A stretch of DNA of 64,000 nt, from NCBI GenBank assembly GCA_963701815.1, contig CAVPBN010000050.1:62001-126000 (forward strand), given 5' to 3'. Shown in pieces: positions 12,678 to 22,184 of this stretch. The notes beneath the pieces are model-generated. The model was given only the letters and a program-made list of their open reading frames with translations. It ran no database searches and was not told the DNA's origin. The stretch's first letter is position 1; the number at the start of each line of letters is the position of its first letter. The stretch is from AP-15 sp963701815. GTDB taxonomy: Bacteria > Pseudomonadota > Alphaproteobacteria > ATCC43930 > CGMCC-115725. A program made the translations under genes and the position numbers.

Positions 12678-13229
12678 TCAGCCGGAGAGCACGATTTTGA
12701 GGCCGATCGCGAACAGGGCGACACCGCCGAAGATCTCGGCGGCTCGACCAAATCTAGCGCCGATCAGCCGGCCCAACATGATGCCGAGCGCCGTCATCAT
12801 CATCGTCGCCATTCCGATGGCTGCTGCCGGCGCAAAAATGCCGATTTCAAGCAGCGCCAACGTCGCCCCCACCGTCAGAGCGTCGATGCTGGTGCCGATC
12901 GCGGTCATCATCAGGATCCGGCTGGAGTGGCGCTTTGGCCGGTCCGCCTGAGCCGGACGGCGCAGCCCGTCCCACGCCATCTTCCCGCCGATGACGCTGA
13001 GCAGGGCGAGTGCGATCCAGCGATCGATCGCACCGACAAAGCCGCTTGCAGCGGTGCCGAGCCCCCAGCCGATGACCGGCATGACTGCCTCGACCGCGCC
13101 GAATATCAGGCCGCAGCGCAGCGCCTCGACGATTGACGGGCGGTCGAGCGTCGCCCCTTTGCCGAGTGCTGCGGCAAACGCATCGGCCGACATGCTGAAG
13201 GCCAGAACGACGATCGCCGGGAAGCTCAT
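12678..13229 (-). CDS. mntP: Manganese efflux pump MntP
   Basis: A 183-residue inner-membrane protein with six predicted helices arranged as two repeats. The conserved aspartates appear in AFSMSADAFAAALGKG and MTAIGTSIDALTVGA, the paired MntP motifs; family members export Mn(II). Length and both motifs match. Only about 43 bases separate it from the upstream polysaccharide-export gene, leaving no room for the yybP-ykoY manganese riboswitch often found before mntP. Confidence 0.92.
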   Translation of the reverse strand: MSFPAIVVLAFSMSADAFAAALGKGATLDRPSIVEALRCGLIFGAVEAVMPVIGWGLGTAASGFVGAIDRWIALALLSVIGGKMAWDGLRRPAQADRPKRHSSRILMMTAIGTSIDALTVGATLALLEIGIFAPAAAIGMATMMMTALGIMLGRLIGARFGRAAEIFGGVALFAIGLKIVLSG

Positions 13230-13272
13230 CGCTCGGCCAGAACTGCTGGCGCCGTCGGAATGTCGGCGCCGT

Positions 13273-14481
13273 TCAGCACTTGGCGCGGCGACAAATCAGC
13301 AGGCTGGTTCTAAACGGTCCGACCACCTCGCCGATAACCTCGAACACCTTGCGGACCTGTTCGGTGGGGGCATCGGCGACAAAGATCACGTCCTTGTCGC
13401 GGACCGGGAATTCGCGGGCGAGAAAGTTGGTTTTGGCGTCGCCTAGATCGAAACGGTATACCACCGGCGAGATCCCGCGGGGCGCCCCCGCCGCGAGCGG
13501 TTGGCCGAATGCGCGGACGACCGAATCGGGTTCGTAACGAAACAGGAAGACCCCCGTCGGGTTGGCCCGATTGTCGTTCAATCCTTTCGCGCCCGCCAGC
13601 GCTTCGGTCAGGCTGAGCCGGTCGGATTTGAAGGTGATCGCGGCATTGGTGCCGGCGGCGCCGAAAATGCTGTAAGTCTGCGGCTGTTCCACCAAGGTCA
13701 GCACGTCGCCCGGTTCGGCATAGATGTTCTCGGCCGGATCGGATACCAGGGTTTCGAGCGGAATCGTCGCGGTTACGCCGCCGCGCGACAGGCGCACGAA
13801 AACATCTCGGATCGGGGCTTTCGCGCCGCCGGCAGCGGCGATCACCTGGAGCAGGCGGTCGCCGTCGGGAGTAAGCCTGATCCGGGCGCCATTGAGCATT
13901 TCGCCTGCTGCGGTGACGGTATTGGCGACGCTTCGGTCGACGATCACCAAGACCTGCGGCAGTATCGCCTTGCCGGCCAATCCTTCCTCGATCGCCTGCT
14001 GCAGCTGCGCCGGCGATCGGCCGGCGGCGCGGATCCGCCCGGCATAGGGCACACTGATCGCGCCATCGGGCCCGACCTGCAACCCCGGCACCGTTTCCGC
14101 GCTTACGCCCGTCGACCCCGCACTTGGCGCGCCCGGCTGCAACCCTAAGGCGGGGCTGGTCTTGGCGGGGGCGCCTGTGCCGGCGCCGAGGACGCCGCCC
14201 GTGGCGCTCTCCCAGATGGTGAGCGAGATCGTATCGCCGATCGCGATCCTGAGGTCGGGGGGCTCGCGATATTTTTTGAACCGGGCGGCTAAACTCTCGC
14301 GCGGCTGGGCGAGCAGGGTGGCGAGGACATGATCGTCGACGTTGACGACATCGAACAGGACTTCGCCGGCGACCGCCTGCTGATCGGCCACCTCGCCCGC
14401 CATCGGCCCCGCCCGCGGAATCCACGAGCAGGCGCCGAGCAACAGCGCAGCGAGCAACGCCGGAATCGGGGCACACTTCAT
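13273..14481 (-). CDS. Polysaccharide export outer-membrane lipoprotein (Wza/OPX family)
   Basis: A 402-residue lipoprotein: MKCAPIPALLAALLLGAC ends in a lipobox, so the mature protein is acylated at that cysteine and sent to the outer membrane. A polysaccharide export domain begins near residue 80 (DLRIAIGDTISLTIWESA and GPDGAISVPYAGRIRAAGRSP). It is followed by SLBB-like repeats with GEMLNGARIRL and AEPGDVLTLVEQPQ. These proteins form the outer-membrane channel for capsule or exopolysaccharide. No glycosyltransferases or Wzc kinase are adjacent, so it is an orphan here. Confidence 0.88.
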   Translation of the reverse strand: MKCAPIPALLAALLLGACSWIPRAGPMAGEVADQQAVAGEVLFDVVNVDDHVLATLLAQPRESLAARFKKYREPPDLRIAIGDTISLTIWESATGGVLGAGTGAPAKTSPALGLQPGAPSAGSTGVSAETVPGLQVGPDGAISVPYAGRIRAAGRSPAQLQQAIEEGLAGKAILPQVLVIVDRSVANTVTAAGEMLNGARIRLTPDGDRLLQVIAAAGGAKAPIRDVFVRLSRGGVTATIPLETLVSDPAENIYAEPGDVLTLVEQPQTYSIFGAAGTNAAITFKSDRLSLTEALAGAKGLNDNRANPTGVFLFRYEPDSVVRAFGQPLAAGAPRGISPVVYRFDLGDAKTNFLAREFPVRDKDVIFVADAPTEQVRKVFEVIGEVVGPFRTSLLICRRAKC

Positions 14482-14698
14482 CCGCGCCGAACCTAGCACT
14501 GGTCGACCCGCGGCCAAAGCCGCAGCCGAAACCAGGCGCTCGAGGATCGAACGCCGGAAACTGTCGCGCGAGATGGGGACTGCCGACGACTACCGCGATT
14601 GGGCCACCGGGTAACCGCAGCGGCTCGCGGTCACTGCTGCGACATGGCGCTCGGCATGCGGTCTGTTCAGCATGATGGGCGGATGCTATGATCCGACA

Positions 14699-14845
14699 AT
14701 GAAAAGACGAATCGAGGTCCCGCCGCGCAACGCGGTGCTGATGGCATGCGCGGTAGCTTTACTGGGGCTGGTCCTCGCCGAAGGCTGGATCTGGCCGCTC
14801 AAGGCGGCCGCCGTGATGCTCCCGGTTTCGTTTCTGATCGGCTGA
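14699..14845 (+). CDS. Small hydrophobic protein, unknown
   Basis: A 48-codon frame from ATG at 14699 encodes a basic N-terminus (MKRRIEVPPRN) followed by two short hydrophobic stretches, giving the look of a one- or two-helix membrane peptide. No good Shine-Dalgarno sequence precedes it. I do not recognise a family, and chance coding is quite possible. Confidence 0.3.
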   Translation: MKRRIEVPPRNAVLMACAVALLGLVLAEGWIWPLKAAAVMLPVSFLIG

Positions 14846-14916
14846 TCCGGGCCGACCTCCACCGGGGTGACCGCGACCCCGATGGTTCCTCCCTTGTGCG
14901 CGGGAACTACACAAGG

Positions 14917-14945
14917 TTGCCACAGCGCACCAGGATTGTTACAAG
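14917..14945 (+). promoter_or_regulatory. Candidate sigma-70 promoter of prs
   Basis: TTGCCA at 14917 and TACAAG at 14940 are separated by 17 bases and lie about 55 bases before the prs start. The -35 is near consensus and the -10 matches four of six positions. Confidence 0.4.
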
Positions 14946-14999
14946 TCTGCTGAGGTGAAGCCGCGGGGCCGGGCCCGCTGGCGATGTACACGGCATGAC

Positions 15000-15932
15000 A
15001 TGAAAATTCTCGCCTGCAACAGCAATCGGCCGCTTGCCGAGGCGATCGGCGTCTATCTCGACTTGCCGCTGACCAAGGCCAGCGTCCGCCGCTTTTCCGA
15101 CATGGAGGTGTTTGTCGAGATCCATGAGAATGTGCGCGGCGAGGACGTCTTTGTGATCCAGTCGACCTCCTACCCGGCGAATGATCACCTGATGGAATTG
15201 CTCGTCTGCCTCGACGCGCTGAGGCGCAGTTCGGCGCGTCGGGTAACGGCGGTCGTCCCCTATTACGGTTACGCGCGGCAGGACCGCAAGACCGGGTCCA
15301 GAACTCCGATTTCGGCCAAGCTCGTCGCCAACATGATCACCGCCGCCGGCGCCGACCGGGTGCTGACCCTCGACCTGCACGCCGGGCAGATCCAGGGTTT
15401 CTTCGACATCCCGACCGACAATTTGTATGCCGCGCCGGTTCTGGTGAAGGAGATCGAGGAGCGCCACGCGCACCAGGATCTGATCATCGTCTCGCCCGAT
15501 GTCGGCGGGGTCGTGCGCGCCCGGCAGATCGCCCGTCGGCTGGACGCCGATCTGGCGATCATCGACAAGCGGCGCGAGCGGGCCGGCGCCTCCGAGGTCA
15601 TGAACATCATCGGCGATGTCGCCGAACGGCGCTGCATCCTCGTCGACGACATCGTCGACAGCGCCGGTACCTTGTGCAATGCGGCCGAGGCGTTGATCGA
15701 CAGCGGCGCTTCGGCCGTGTATGCCTATGTCACGCACGGGGTATTGTCGGGTGGCGCGGTGGCGCGGGTGGCCGCCTCGCCGGTCGAAATGCTGGTCATG
15801 ACCGACAGCATCGTCGCGACCGAAGCGGTGAGAGCTGCAAACAACATCCGGCAGGTGACGATCGCGCCGCTGATCGCCGAGGCGATCCGGCGGATCAGCG
15901 AGGAACGATCGGTTTCGAGCCTGTTCGATTGA
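15000..15932 (+). CDS. prs: Ribose-phosphate pyrophosphokinase (PRPP synthetase)
   Basis: A 310-residue cytoplasmic enzyme that makes PRPP from ribose-5-phosphate and ATP for nucleotide, histidine and tryptophan synthesis. It begins MKILACNSNRPLAEAIG. It has the flexible-loop motif PYYGYARQDRK near residue 95, TLDLHAGQIQGFFD and the PRPP loop CILVDDIVDSAGTL near 218. Length is normal and the frame is intact. The start is the ATG at 15000, where family homology begins. A candidate promoter lies 55-85 bases upstream, and rplY-pth-ychF follow on the same strand. Confidence 0.96.
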   Translation: MKILACNSNRPLAEAIGVYLDLPLTKASVRRFSDMEVFVEIHENVRGEDVFVIQSTSYPANDHLMELLVCLDALRRSSARRVTAVVPYYGYARQDRKTGSRTPISAKLVANMITAAGADRVLTLDLHAGQIQGFFDIPTDNLYAAPVLVKEIEERHAHQDLIIVSPDVGGVVRARQIARRLDADLAIIDKRRERAGASEVMNIIGDVAERRCILVDDIVDSAGTLCNAAEALIDSGASAVYAYVTHGVLSGGAVARVAASPVEMLVMTDSIVATEAVRAANNIRQVTIAPLIAEAIRRISEERSVSSLFD

Positions 15933-16032
15933 GCCGTTCGCCTCAGGGTCGGCCGGGCGCCGGACCGCCTGCGCCCCGGCCGTCGTGCTGTCGATCGGTC
16001 TGACGCCTTCCTTTCGGAGAGGAGCCGCATCA

Positions 16033-16659
16033 ATGCCCGAGATCACCACCCTCAGCGCCGTGCCTCGCGCCGTGGCCGGCAAGGGGGCTGCCAGAGAGAC
16101 GCGGCGCGGCGGGCGCGTCCCGGCGATAATATACGGCGACGGCAAGGAGCCGGTGCCGATCAGCCTCGAAGAGCGCGAATTGTCGCGGGCGCTCGCGCGG
16201 CGCGGCTTTTTTGCGACGCTGGTAGACGTGTCCGTCGACGGCACGACGCATCGAACCCTGCCGCGCGACGTGCAGTATCATCCGGCGACCGACACGCCGC
16301 TGCATGTCGATTTCATGCGCGTCGGGGCGACGACCCGGGTCAGCGTCGAGGTGCCGGTCGTTTTCATCAATCATGAAATGTCGGTCGGGTTGCGCCGTGG
16401 CGGCATCCTCAACATCGTCCGCCACGGCATCGAGCTGAGCTGTCCGGTCGACAATATCCCCAACCATCTGGTGGTCGACCTCAACGGGCTCGACATCGGC
16501 GACAGCGTTCACATCGGCGCCGTCGCCCTGCCGGAGGGTTGCCGCCCGGTGATTACCGAGCGCGACTTCACCATCGCCAGCATCGCCGCGTCGTCGGCGG
16601 TGCGCGAGGAAGCGGCGACCGCCGGCACGGCGCCGGCCCCGGCCGCCGCGACGAGTTGA
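16033..16659 (+). CDS. rplY: 50S ribosomal protein L25/general stress protein Ctc
   Basis: A 208-residue long-form L25 that binds 5S rRNA. The N-terminal L25 domain has RRGGRVPAIIYGDGKEPVPI and HVDFMRV; a C-terminal TL5/CTC beta domain follows (VEVPVVFINHEMSVGLRRGG). The tail is alanine-rich, as in other alphaproteobacteria. The start at 16033 has GGAGAGGAG about nine bases upstream. The order prs-rplY-pth-ychF is conserved in many alphaproteobacteria. Confidence 0.94.
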   Translation: MPEITTLSAVPRAVAGKGAARETRRGGRVPAIIYGDGKEPVPISLEERELSRALARRGFFATLVDVSVDGTTHRTLPRDVQYHPATDTPLHVDFMRVGATTRVSVEVPVVFINHEMSVGLRRGGILNIVRHGIELSCPVDNIPNHLVVDLNGLDIGDSVHIGAVALPEGCRPVITERDFTIASIAASSAVREEAATAGTAPAPAAATS

Positions 16660-16702
16660 GCCGGCCTCGAGCCGATTTGGCGGCGGCCGCGATCAGTCGG
16701 TG

Positions 16703-17311
16703 ATGCGTCTCATCGTCGGTCTGGGCAACCCCGGCTCCCGGTACGCTAGAAACCGCCATAATATCGGCTTTATGGCGATCGAGGCGGTCGCCCGTCGCCA
16801 TGGCGTTTCCGGTTTTCGCAGCCGGTTCAAGGGCGAACTGGCAGAGGGACCGATTGCCGGCGTGCGGCGCATGCTGCTGAAACCGCAAACCTTCATGAAC
16901 GCCTCCGGCGAGGCGGTGGCCGAGACGGCCCGGTTTTTCAAGATCGCGCCCGAGGAGATCGTGGTGATCCATGACGAGATCGATCTGCGGCCGGGAAAGC
17001 TGCGGGTCAAGCAGGGCGGCGGCCATGCCGGCCATAACGGCTTGCGCTCGATCGACGCCCTGCTGGGCCCCGATTACTGGCGGATTCGGGTGGGGATCGG
17101 CCACCCCGGGGTCAAAGAGTTGGTGCATCCGTACGTGCTGCAGAATTTCGCCGTCGACGAAATGATCCTGTGGGTAGAGCCGTTGCTCGGGGCCGTGGCG
17201 GAGACCTTGCCGTTGTTGTTGTCCGGCGCCCCCGATGCGTTCATGAGCGAGGTGGCGCGACGCTTCGGGCCGCCGGCGCCGGAGATCGCGGACGGTCCCG
17301 GGCCGGGCTGA
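16703..17311 (+). CDS. pth: Peptidyl-tRNA hydrolase
   Basis: A 202-residue enzyme that rescues tRNA by cleaving peptidyl-tRNA released from stalled ribosomes. Diagnostic motifs are LIVGLGNPGSRY at the N-terminus, NRHNIGF with the catalytic histidine, KPQTFMNASGEAV and VIHDEIDL. The KQGGGHAGHNGLRSI segment is also present. The ATG at 16703 follows an in-frame GTG at 16700; either may start translation. It ends four bases before ychF. Confidence 0.95.
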   Translation: MRLIVGLGNPGSRYARNRHNIGFMAIEAVARRHGVSGFRSRFKGELAEGPIAGVRRMLLKPQTFMNASGEAVAETARFFKIAPEEIVVIHDEIDLRPGKLRVKQGGGHAGHNGLRSIDALLGPDYWRIRVGIGHPGVKELVHPYVLQNFAVDEMILWVEPLLGAVAETLPLLLSGAPDAFMSEVARRFGPPAPEIADGPGPG

Positions 17312-17315
17312 GCCG

Positions 17316-18416
17316 ATGGGTTTCAGTTGCGGTATCGTCGGCCTGCCGAATGTCGGCAAGTCTACCCTGTTCAACGCCCTGACCGCGACTGCGGCGGCCG
17401 AGGCGGCGAATTATCCCTTCTGCACGATCGAACCCAATGTCGGCCGCGTCGCCGTGCCGGACGACCGGCTGGCAATCGCCGCGGCCCTGGCGAAATCGGC
17501 AAAAATCATCCCGACCCAGCTCGAATTCGTCGACATCGCCGGATTGGTGCGCGGCGCCGCGACCGGCGAAGGGCTCGGCAACCAGTTTCTCGGGCATATC
17601 CGCGAAGTCGAAGCGATCGCCCATGTCGTGCGCTGCTTCGCCGACGGCAACGTTGCCCATGTCGAAGGTTCGATCGATCCGATCCGCGATGCGGAAACCG
17701 TCGAGACCGAGCTGATGCTCGCCGATCTCGACAGTCTCGAACGGCGCGCGATCGCGGTGCAGAAGCGGGCGCGGGGCGGCGACAAGGAGGCCAGGATCCT
17801 GCTCGACATCATCGAGCCGACCCTGGCGGGGCTGCGCGCAGGGGTCCCGGCGCGCGATGTCTTCACCGACGCGGAACGGCGACAGCAGCTGAAGGCGCTG
17901 CAGCTGTTGAGCGCCAAGCCGATCCTCTATATCGCCAATGTCGACGAGGCGGACGCCGCCGCGGGCAATGTCGACAGCGGCCGCGTCGCCGATTATGCGG
18001 CCCGGCGCGACGCGCGCTCGGTGGTGATCTCGGCGGCGATCGAAGCCGAACTCGCCCAGCTCGACGATGAGGGCGAGCGCGAAGAGTTCCTGACGGCGCT
18101 CGGGCTGTCCGAGGCCGGCCTCGCCCGGATGATCCGCGCCGGCTACGCGTTGCTCGATCTGATCACGTTCTTCACCGTCGGCCCGAAAGAGGCGCGGGCC
18201 TGGACGATCGAGCGAGGGACCAAGGCGCCGCAGGCGGCGGGCCGGATCCACACCGATTTCGAAAAGGGCTTCATCCGCGCCGAGACCATCGCCTACGACG
18301 ACTTCGTCGCCCATGGCGGCGAGCAGGGCGCCAAGGACGCCGGCCGCATGCGCCTCGAAGGCGCCGACTACGTCGTCCGCGACGGCGACATCATGCATTT
18401 CCGTTTCAACGTGTAA
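17316..18416 (+). CDS. ychF: Redox-regulated ribosome-binding ATPase YchF (OBG family)
   Basis: A 366-residue TRAFAC-class P-loop protein that prefers ATP over GTP and binds ribosomes. The P-loop is GLPNVGKSTLFNALT at residues 8-22; DIAGLVRGAATGEGLGNQFL covers G3 and the following switch region. The C-terminal TGS domain has TFFTVGPKEARAWTI and ends RDGDIMHFRFNV, as expected. It is four bases from pth, consistent with one transcript. Confidence 0.96.
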   Translation: MGFSCGIVGLPNVGKSTLFNALTATAAAEAANYPFCTIEPNVGRVAVPDDRLAIAAALAKSAKIIPTQLEFVDIAGLVRGAATGEGLGNQFLGHIREVEAIAHVVRCFADGNVAHVEGSIDPIRDAETVETELMLADLDSLERRAIAVQKRARGGDKEARILLDIIEPTLAGLRAGVPARDVFTDAERRQQLKALQLLSAKPILYIANVDEADAAAGNVDSGRVADYAARRDARSVVISAAIEAELAQLDDEGEREEFLTALGLSEAGLARMIRAGYALLDLITFFTVGPKEARAWTIERGTKAPQAAGRIHTDFEKGFIRAETIAYDDFVAHGGEQGAKDAGRMRLEGADYVVRDGDIMHFRFNV

Positions 18417-18476
18417 TCCGGCCGCTCGCAGTCGAACTTCCTCGGGACTGCTCCGGCCGCCGCCGGGGAAAGTCCG

Positions 18477-19365
18477 TTATCCTTCTGCGAAGAACAGTAC
18501 GGCGCCGTTGGCCTCGCCTGCCGGTACGACGAGGGCGCCGTCGGGCGTTTCGCTGAATGGGACCTGCCGGCGCGTCAGGAAATCTGCGGCGGCAGCGCGT
18601 TGCTGCACCAGCAGGTCGAGCGCGACGATCCCAGGCAGCGGGAACCGGGGATCGAGTTCGATGGTCGGATGCATGGTCGAGAAGTCATCGGGCGTGCTGA
18701 ACAGGATCCGGTGTCGCCCGGCATGAACCGAGACGACGGCATCGGTCGTCGTCACCTCGGGCAGGCCGAACAGCCGGTCATAGGCGGTCAGCAGCGCGGT
18801 CGTGTCGTCGACCAGCACATGAATGCCCTTCAAACCGACGGCGCCGTTCGGGTGACCCAGCCATTCCGGCCGCCGCATCAGCTCGGGCGTCAGATGGCCG
18901 CATACGAAGCAGTCGAGACCCGGGGTTTCCTCGGCCGGCAACGAGACCAGACTGAAGCGAGGGACCGCGGTCCCCTCCGGCAGTTCGAGCTGTCGGCCGA
19001 GCGGGCGCGGCTCGGATGGATGGAGCCCCAGTTGCAGGAGCGCCGCACGCGCCGCCTCGGCGGTGCCGTCGGGGGCGAAGGCGGCCGCCATCAACCCCTC
19101 GCGCCGCGCCAGGAAGGCATCGAGACGCTGCGCCCCGGCCCTGCTTTCGCCGGCCGGCGGCGGGGCGGGAGCGGGCGTTTCGACGAGGCCGAGCAGCTCG
19201 ATATAGTCGGAACCAAACATGATGCAGTAATTTGCCGTGCTCTGTCCGATATGGCGCCCGCGCGGCGACAACGCGAAACCGAGCCGGCCCCAGCGCGTCG
19301 CGCGCCCGATCGAGATCGCGCACCCCGACGATGACGTGGTCGAGCCCGGCTAATCCGTTGCGCAT
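18477..19365 (-). pseudogene. VOC/glyoxalase-like domain protein, one frameshift
   Basis: A glyoxalase-like (VOC-fold) protein of about 295 residues. The N-terminus GLAGLDHVIVGVRDLDRA is in one frame. The remainder, from SPRGRHIGQSTANYCIMFG to the end (LKGIHVLVDD, HPTIELDPRFPLPGI), is in another. The shift falls near 19275, where four consecutive G bases on the coding strand appear to be one too many; removing one gives a continuous reading ALGRLGFALSPRG. The substrate is unknown. The downstream ychF gene is convergent. Confidence 0.75.
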
Positions 19366-19399
19366 CGGCGCGCCTCCGCGTATTGCCGCGGCCCCCGAT

Positions 19400-20494
19400 T
19401 CACCTGCGGTGTTCCGGGAACAGACCGAAGAGCCCGGCGCGCGAGGCCGGGCAGACGCCGCGCTCGGTGATCAGTGCGGTGACCAGCCGCGCCGGCGTCA
19501 CGTCGAACGCATAATTCGACGCCGGGCTGTCCTCGGGCGTAAGCCGCACCGCGACGCGTTTGCCGTCTGCGCTCCAGCCTTCGATATGGGTGACCTCGCG
19601 GCTGTCGCGGCATTCGATCGGGATCGCCGAACCGTCGTCGATCTGCCAGTCGATCGTCGACGACGGCAACGCCACGTAAAACGGGATGTCGTTGTCGTGC
19701 GCCGCCAACGCCTTCAGATAGGTACCGATCTTATTCGCGACATCGCCGTTGGCGGCGGTGCGGTCGCTGCCGACGATGCACAGATCGATCAGACCCTGCC
19801 GCATCAGATGGCCGCCGGCATTGTCGACGATGACCGTGTGGGCGACGCCGTGTCGGCCGAGTTCCCAGGCGGTCAGACCGGCGCCCTGGTTGCGCGGCCG
19901 CGTCTCGTCGACCCAGACATGGACCGGGATGCCGTCGTCATAGGCCCGATAGACCGGGGCCAGCGCGGTCCCCCAATCGACCGCGGCAAGCCAGCCGGCG
20001 TTGCAATGCGTCAGGATCTCGACCCGCCCATTGCCGCCCTTTTGACGCAACGCATCGGCGATCAACCGCGCGCCGTGATCGCCGATGCGTTGGTTGCCGG
20101 CAACATCGGCCTCGGCGATCTCGCCGGCCCGGGCAAAGGCGGCGCTGTGGCGAAAGGCCTCCGGCACAGCGCGCAGCGCCTCGCCGATCTGCGCCAATGC
20201 CCAGCGTAGATTGACCGCCGTCGGCCGGGTCGCCGCCAACACCGCCGCTGCCCGTTCGAGCCCGCTGTCGGAGGGGTCCTCGCCGGCCGCGAGCGCCATG
20301 CCATAGGCCGCCGCCGCGCCGATCAGCGGCGCGCCCCGGACCTGCATCGTCCGGATCGCCCGCGCGGCGTCTGCAAGGCCCGCCAGTTGCACGATCGCAA
20401 GCTGGTGCGGCAGCAAGGTCTGGTCGATGATCTCGACCCGACGCCCATCGGCGGCGGGCCAGATCGTGCGCATCGGCCGGCCCCCGACGTTCAT
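19400..20494 (-). CDS. mtnA: S-methyl-5-thioribose-1-phosphate isomerase
   Basis: A 364-residue enzyme of methionine salvage that converts methylthioribose-1-phosphate to methylthioribulose-1-phosphate. It has RGAPLIGAAAAYG near residue 60, LTHCNAGWLA with the catalytic cysteine, and the aspartate motif CIVGSDRTAANGDVANKIGT near 245. ASNYAFDVTPARLVTALITE is at the C-terminus. The start ATG at 20494 overlaps the mtnP stop as ATGA, pointing to translational coupling. It acts directly after MtnP in the pathway. Confidence 0.94.
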   Translation of the reverse strand: MNVGGRPMRTIWPAADGRRVEIIDQTLLPHQLAIVQLAGLADAARAIRTMQVRGAPLIGAAAAYGMALAAGEDPSDSGLERAAAVLAATRPTAVNLRWALAQIGEALRAVPEAFRHSAAFARAGEIAEADVAGNQRIGDHGARLIADALRQKGGNGRVEILTHCNAGWLAAVDWGTALAPVYRAYDDGIPVHVWVDETRPRNQGAGLTAWELGRHGVAHTVIVDNAGGHLMRQGLIDLCIVGSDRTAANGDVANKIGTYLKALAAHDNDIPFYVALPSSTIDWQIDDGSAIPIECRDSREVTHIEGWSADGKRVAVRLTPEDSPASNYAFDVTPARLVTALITERGVCPASRAGLFGLFPEHRR

Positions 20495-21393
20495 GACGGC
20501 TTCGCGACGGACGAATGTTCTGGGCCGGCCGTTTGCCGCAGCACCCGGCCGGCCACCGCGTCGAGACGGGCGAGCATTGCCGGATCGCGGCGCTCGGGTG
20601 CGGTGATCAGCGCATGGTCGAGGGCCGTCCGGCAGCCCTGCCGGCAGCTTCCGGTCGCTCCGGCGAGCAACGGCACGACCCGCCGGATCAGCGCCTTGGC
20701 CTTTTCCGCATTGGCCCGCAAAACCGCGACGATCGTGTCGACCGTGACCGCGTCGTGCGCGGGGTGCCAGCAATCGTAATCGGTGACCATGGCGACTGTC
20801 GCATAGCAGATTTCGGCCTCGCGGGCGAGGCTGGCCTCCGGCATGTTGGTCATGCCGATCACGTCGCAACCCCAGCCGCGGTAGAGTCTGCTTTCGGCGA
20901 GGGTCGAAAATTGCGGTCCCTCCATGACCAGGTAGGTGCCGCCGCGCTTGATTGCCGGATCGGCGGCGGCGAGCGCGTCGCCGACCCGCCCGCAGACCGG
21001 ATGCGCCATCGAAACATGGGCGACGCATCCCGATCCAAAGAAGCTCTTGGCGCGGGCAAAGGTCCGGTCGATGAACTGATCGACGACGACGAAATCGCCT
21101 GGGGCGAAATCCTCGCGCAGGCTGCCGACCGCGGACAGCGAGACGATGTCGGTGACGCCGCAGCGCTTCAACGCATCGATGTTGGCGCGGAAATTGATCT
21201 CGGAAGGCGGCACTGCGTGGCCCCGTCCGTGGCGCGGCACGAAGACGACCGGATGACCGTCGAGCGTTCCAAAGCAGAATTGATCCGAAGTCGGCCCGAA
21301 CGGGCTCTCGACCCCCCGCCAAACGACATCGGCAAGTCCGTCGATGTCGTAAAGGCCGCTGCCCCCGATGATGCCGATGACGGGGGCGGTCAT
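20491..21393 (-). CDS. mtnP: S-methyl-5'-thioadenosine phosphorylase
   Basis: A 300-residue purine-nucleoside phosphorylase-type enzyme that splits methylthioadenosine into adenine and methylthioribose-1-phosphate. Motifs: IGIIGGSGLYDIDGL, VPRHGRGHAVPPSEINFRAN, SAVGSLREDFAPGDFV, and MEGPQFST with MTNMPEASLAREAEI. The last of these distinguishes MTAP from guanosine phosphorylases. It is coupled to mtnA by a four-base overlap and lies seven bases after the petC stop on the same strand, so it may be read from the bc1 operon. Confidence 0.94.
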   Translation of the reverse strand: MTAPVIGIIGGSGLYDIDGLADVVWRGVESPFGPTSDQFCFGTLDGHPVVFVPRHGRGHAVPPSEINFRANIDALKRCGVTDIVSLSAVGSLREDFAPGDFVVVDQFIDRTFARAKSFFGSGCVAHVSMAHPVCGRVGDALAAADPAIKRGGTYLVMEGPQFSTLAESRLYRGWGCDVIGMTNMPEASLAREAEICYATVAMVTDYDCWHPAHDAVTVDTIVAVLRANAEKAKALIRRVVPLLAGATGSCRQGCRTALDHALITAPERRDPAMLARLDAVAGRVLRQTAGPEHSSVAKPS

Positions 21394-21400
21394 CGATGCC

Positions 21401-22183
21401 TCAGTGGATCGCCGACCAGATCTTGCGCTTCGCGGCGTAAAAAACGCCGACGCCGACGATCAGGAACAGCATCACCTTGAACCCGGTCCGGTGGCGCTCG
21501 TCGAGATGGGGTTCCGAGGCCCAGGCCAGAAACGTCACGATGTCGTGCGACATCTGCGGCACCGTCGCCTTGGTCCCATCGGCATAGGTCACCGCGCCTT
21601 CGGACAGCGGCGGCGGCATCTTGATCTGGTCCCCGGGGAAAAACTCATTGTAATACATTCCGGGCAGCAGGTGAAAATCGGCCGGCGGCGTGGTCTTGTA
21701 GCCGTTCAGCAAGGCATAGACATAGTTGGCGCCATCCTCGCGGGCCTTGACGATCAGCGACTGGTCGGGCGGCAGGGCGCCGTTATTCGCCACCCGCGCC
21801 GTCTCGTCATTCGGGAACGGGCCGGGGATCGGATCGGAGGGACGGCCGGGCCGCTGGTACATCTGGCCCTGGTCGTTCGGCCCGTCGGTGACCTGATAGC
21901 TCGCGGCGATCGCCTTGACCTCGTCCGGCGTATAGCCGATCTGCGTCAGATCGCGGAAAGAGAGATGTTTGACCGGGTGGCAGGCCGAACAAATCTGTTT
22001 GTAGACCTGAAAGCCGCGCTGCAGGGAGGCCGTGTCGTAGGTGCCGAAGATGCCGTCGAAGGACCATTCCTGGGATGGCGGGGTCGGCGTGACGGGAAGG
22101 ATTTGCGTCTGCGCGTCGGCTATTGCCGGCAGCGACAACAGCAGCGCGGCCAGGACGACCGGTCGAAAGAGAGTCCTCGGCAT
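21401..22183 (-). CDS. petC: Cytochrome c1 of the bc1 complex
   Basis: A 260-residue membrane-anchored haem protein that passes electrons from the Rieske centre to soluble cytochrome c. A signal peptide (VVLAALLLSLPAIADAQ) is followed by the haem motif CSACH near residue 70. The axial-ligand region GMYYNEFFPGDQIKMPPPL and a C-terminal helix (VMLFLIVGVGVFYAAKRK) are present. The start lies one base after the petB stop. Here c1 is separate from cytochrome b, unlike the fused fbcH of Bradyrhizobium. Confidence 0.95.
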   Translation of the reverse strand: MPRTLFRPVVLAALLLSLPAIADAQTQILPVTPTPPSQEWSFDGIFGTYDTASLQRGFQVYKQICSACHPVKHLSFRDLTQIGYTPDEVKAIAASYQVTDGPNDQGQMYQRPGRPSDPIPGPFPNDETARVANNGALPPDQSLIVKAREDGANYVYALLNGYKTTPPADFHLLPGMYYNEFFPGDQIKMPPPLSEGAVTYADGTKATVPQMSHDIVTFLAWASEPHLDERHRTGFKVMLFLIVGVGVFYAAKRKIWSAIH

Positions 22184-22184
22184 A

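Noticed and set aside
13230..13272. Manganese riboswitch before mntP
   Set aside because: The gap is only 43 bases, too short for the yybP-ykoY aptamer, and no matching motif is seen.
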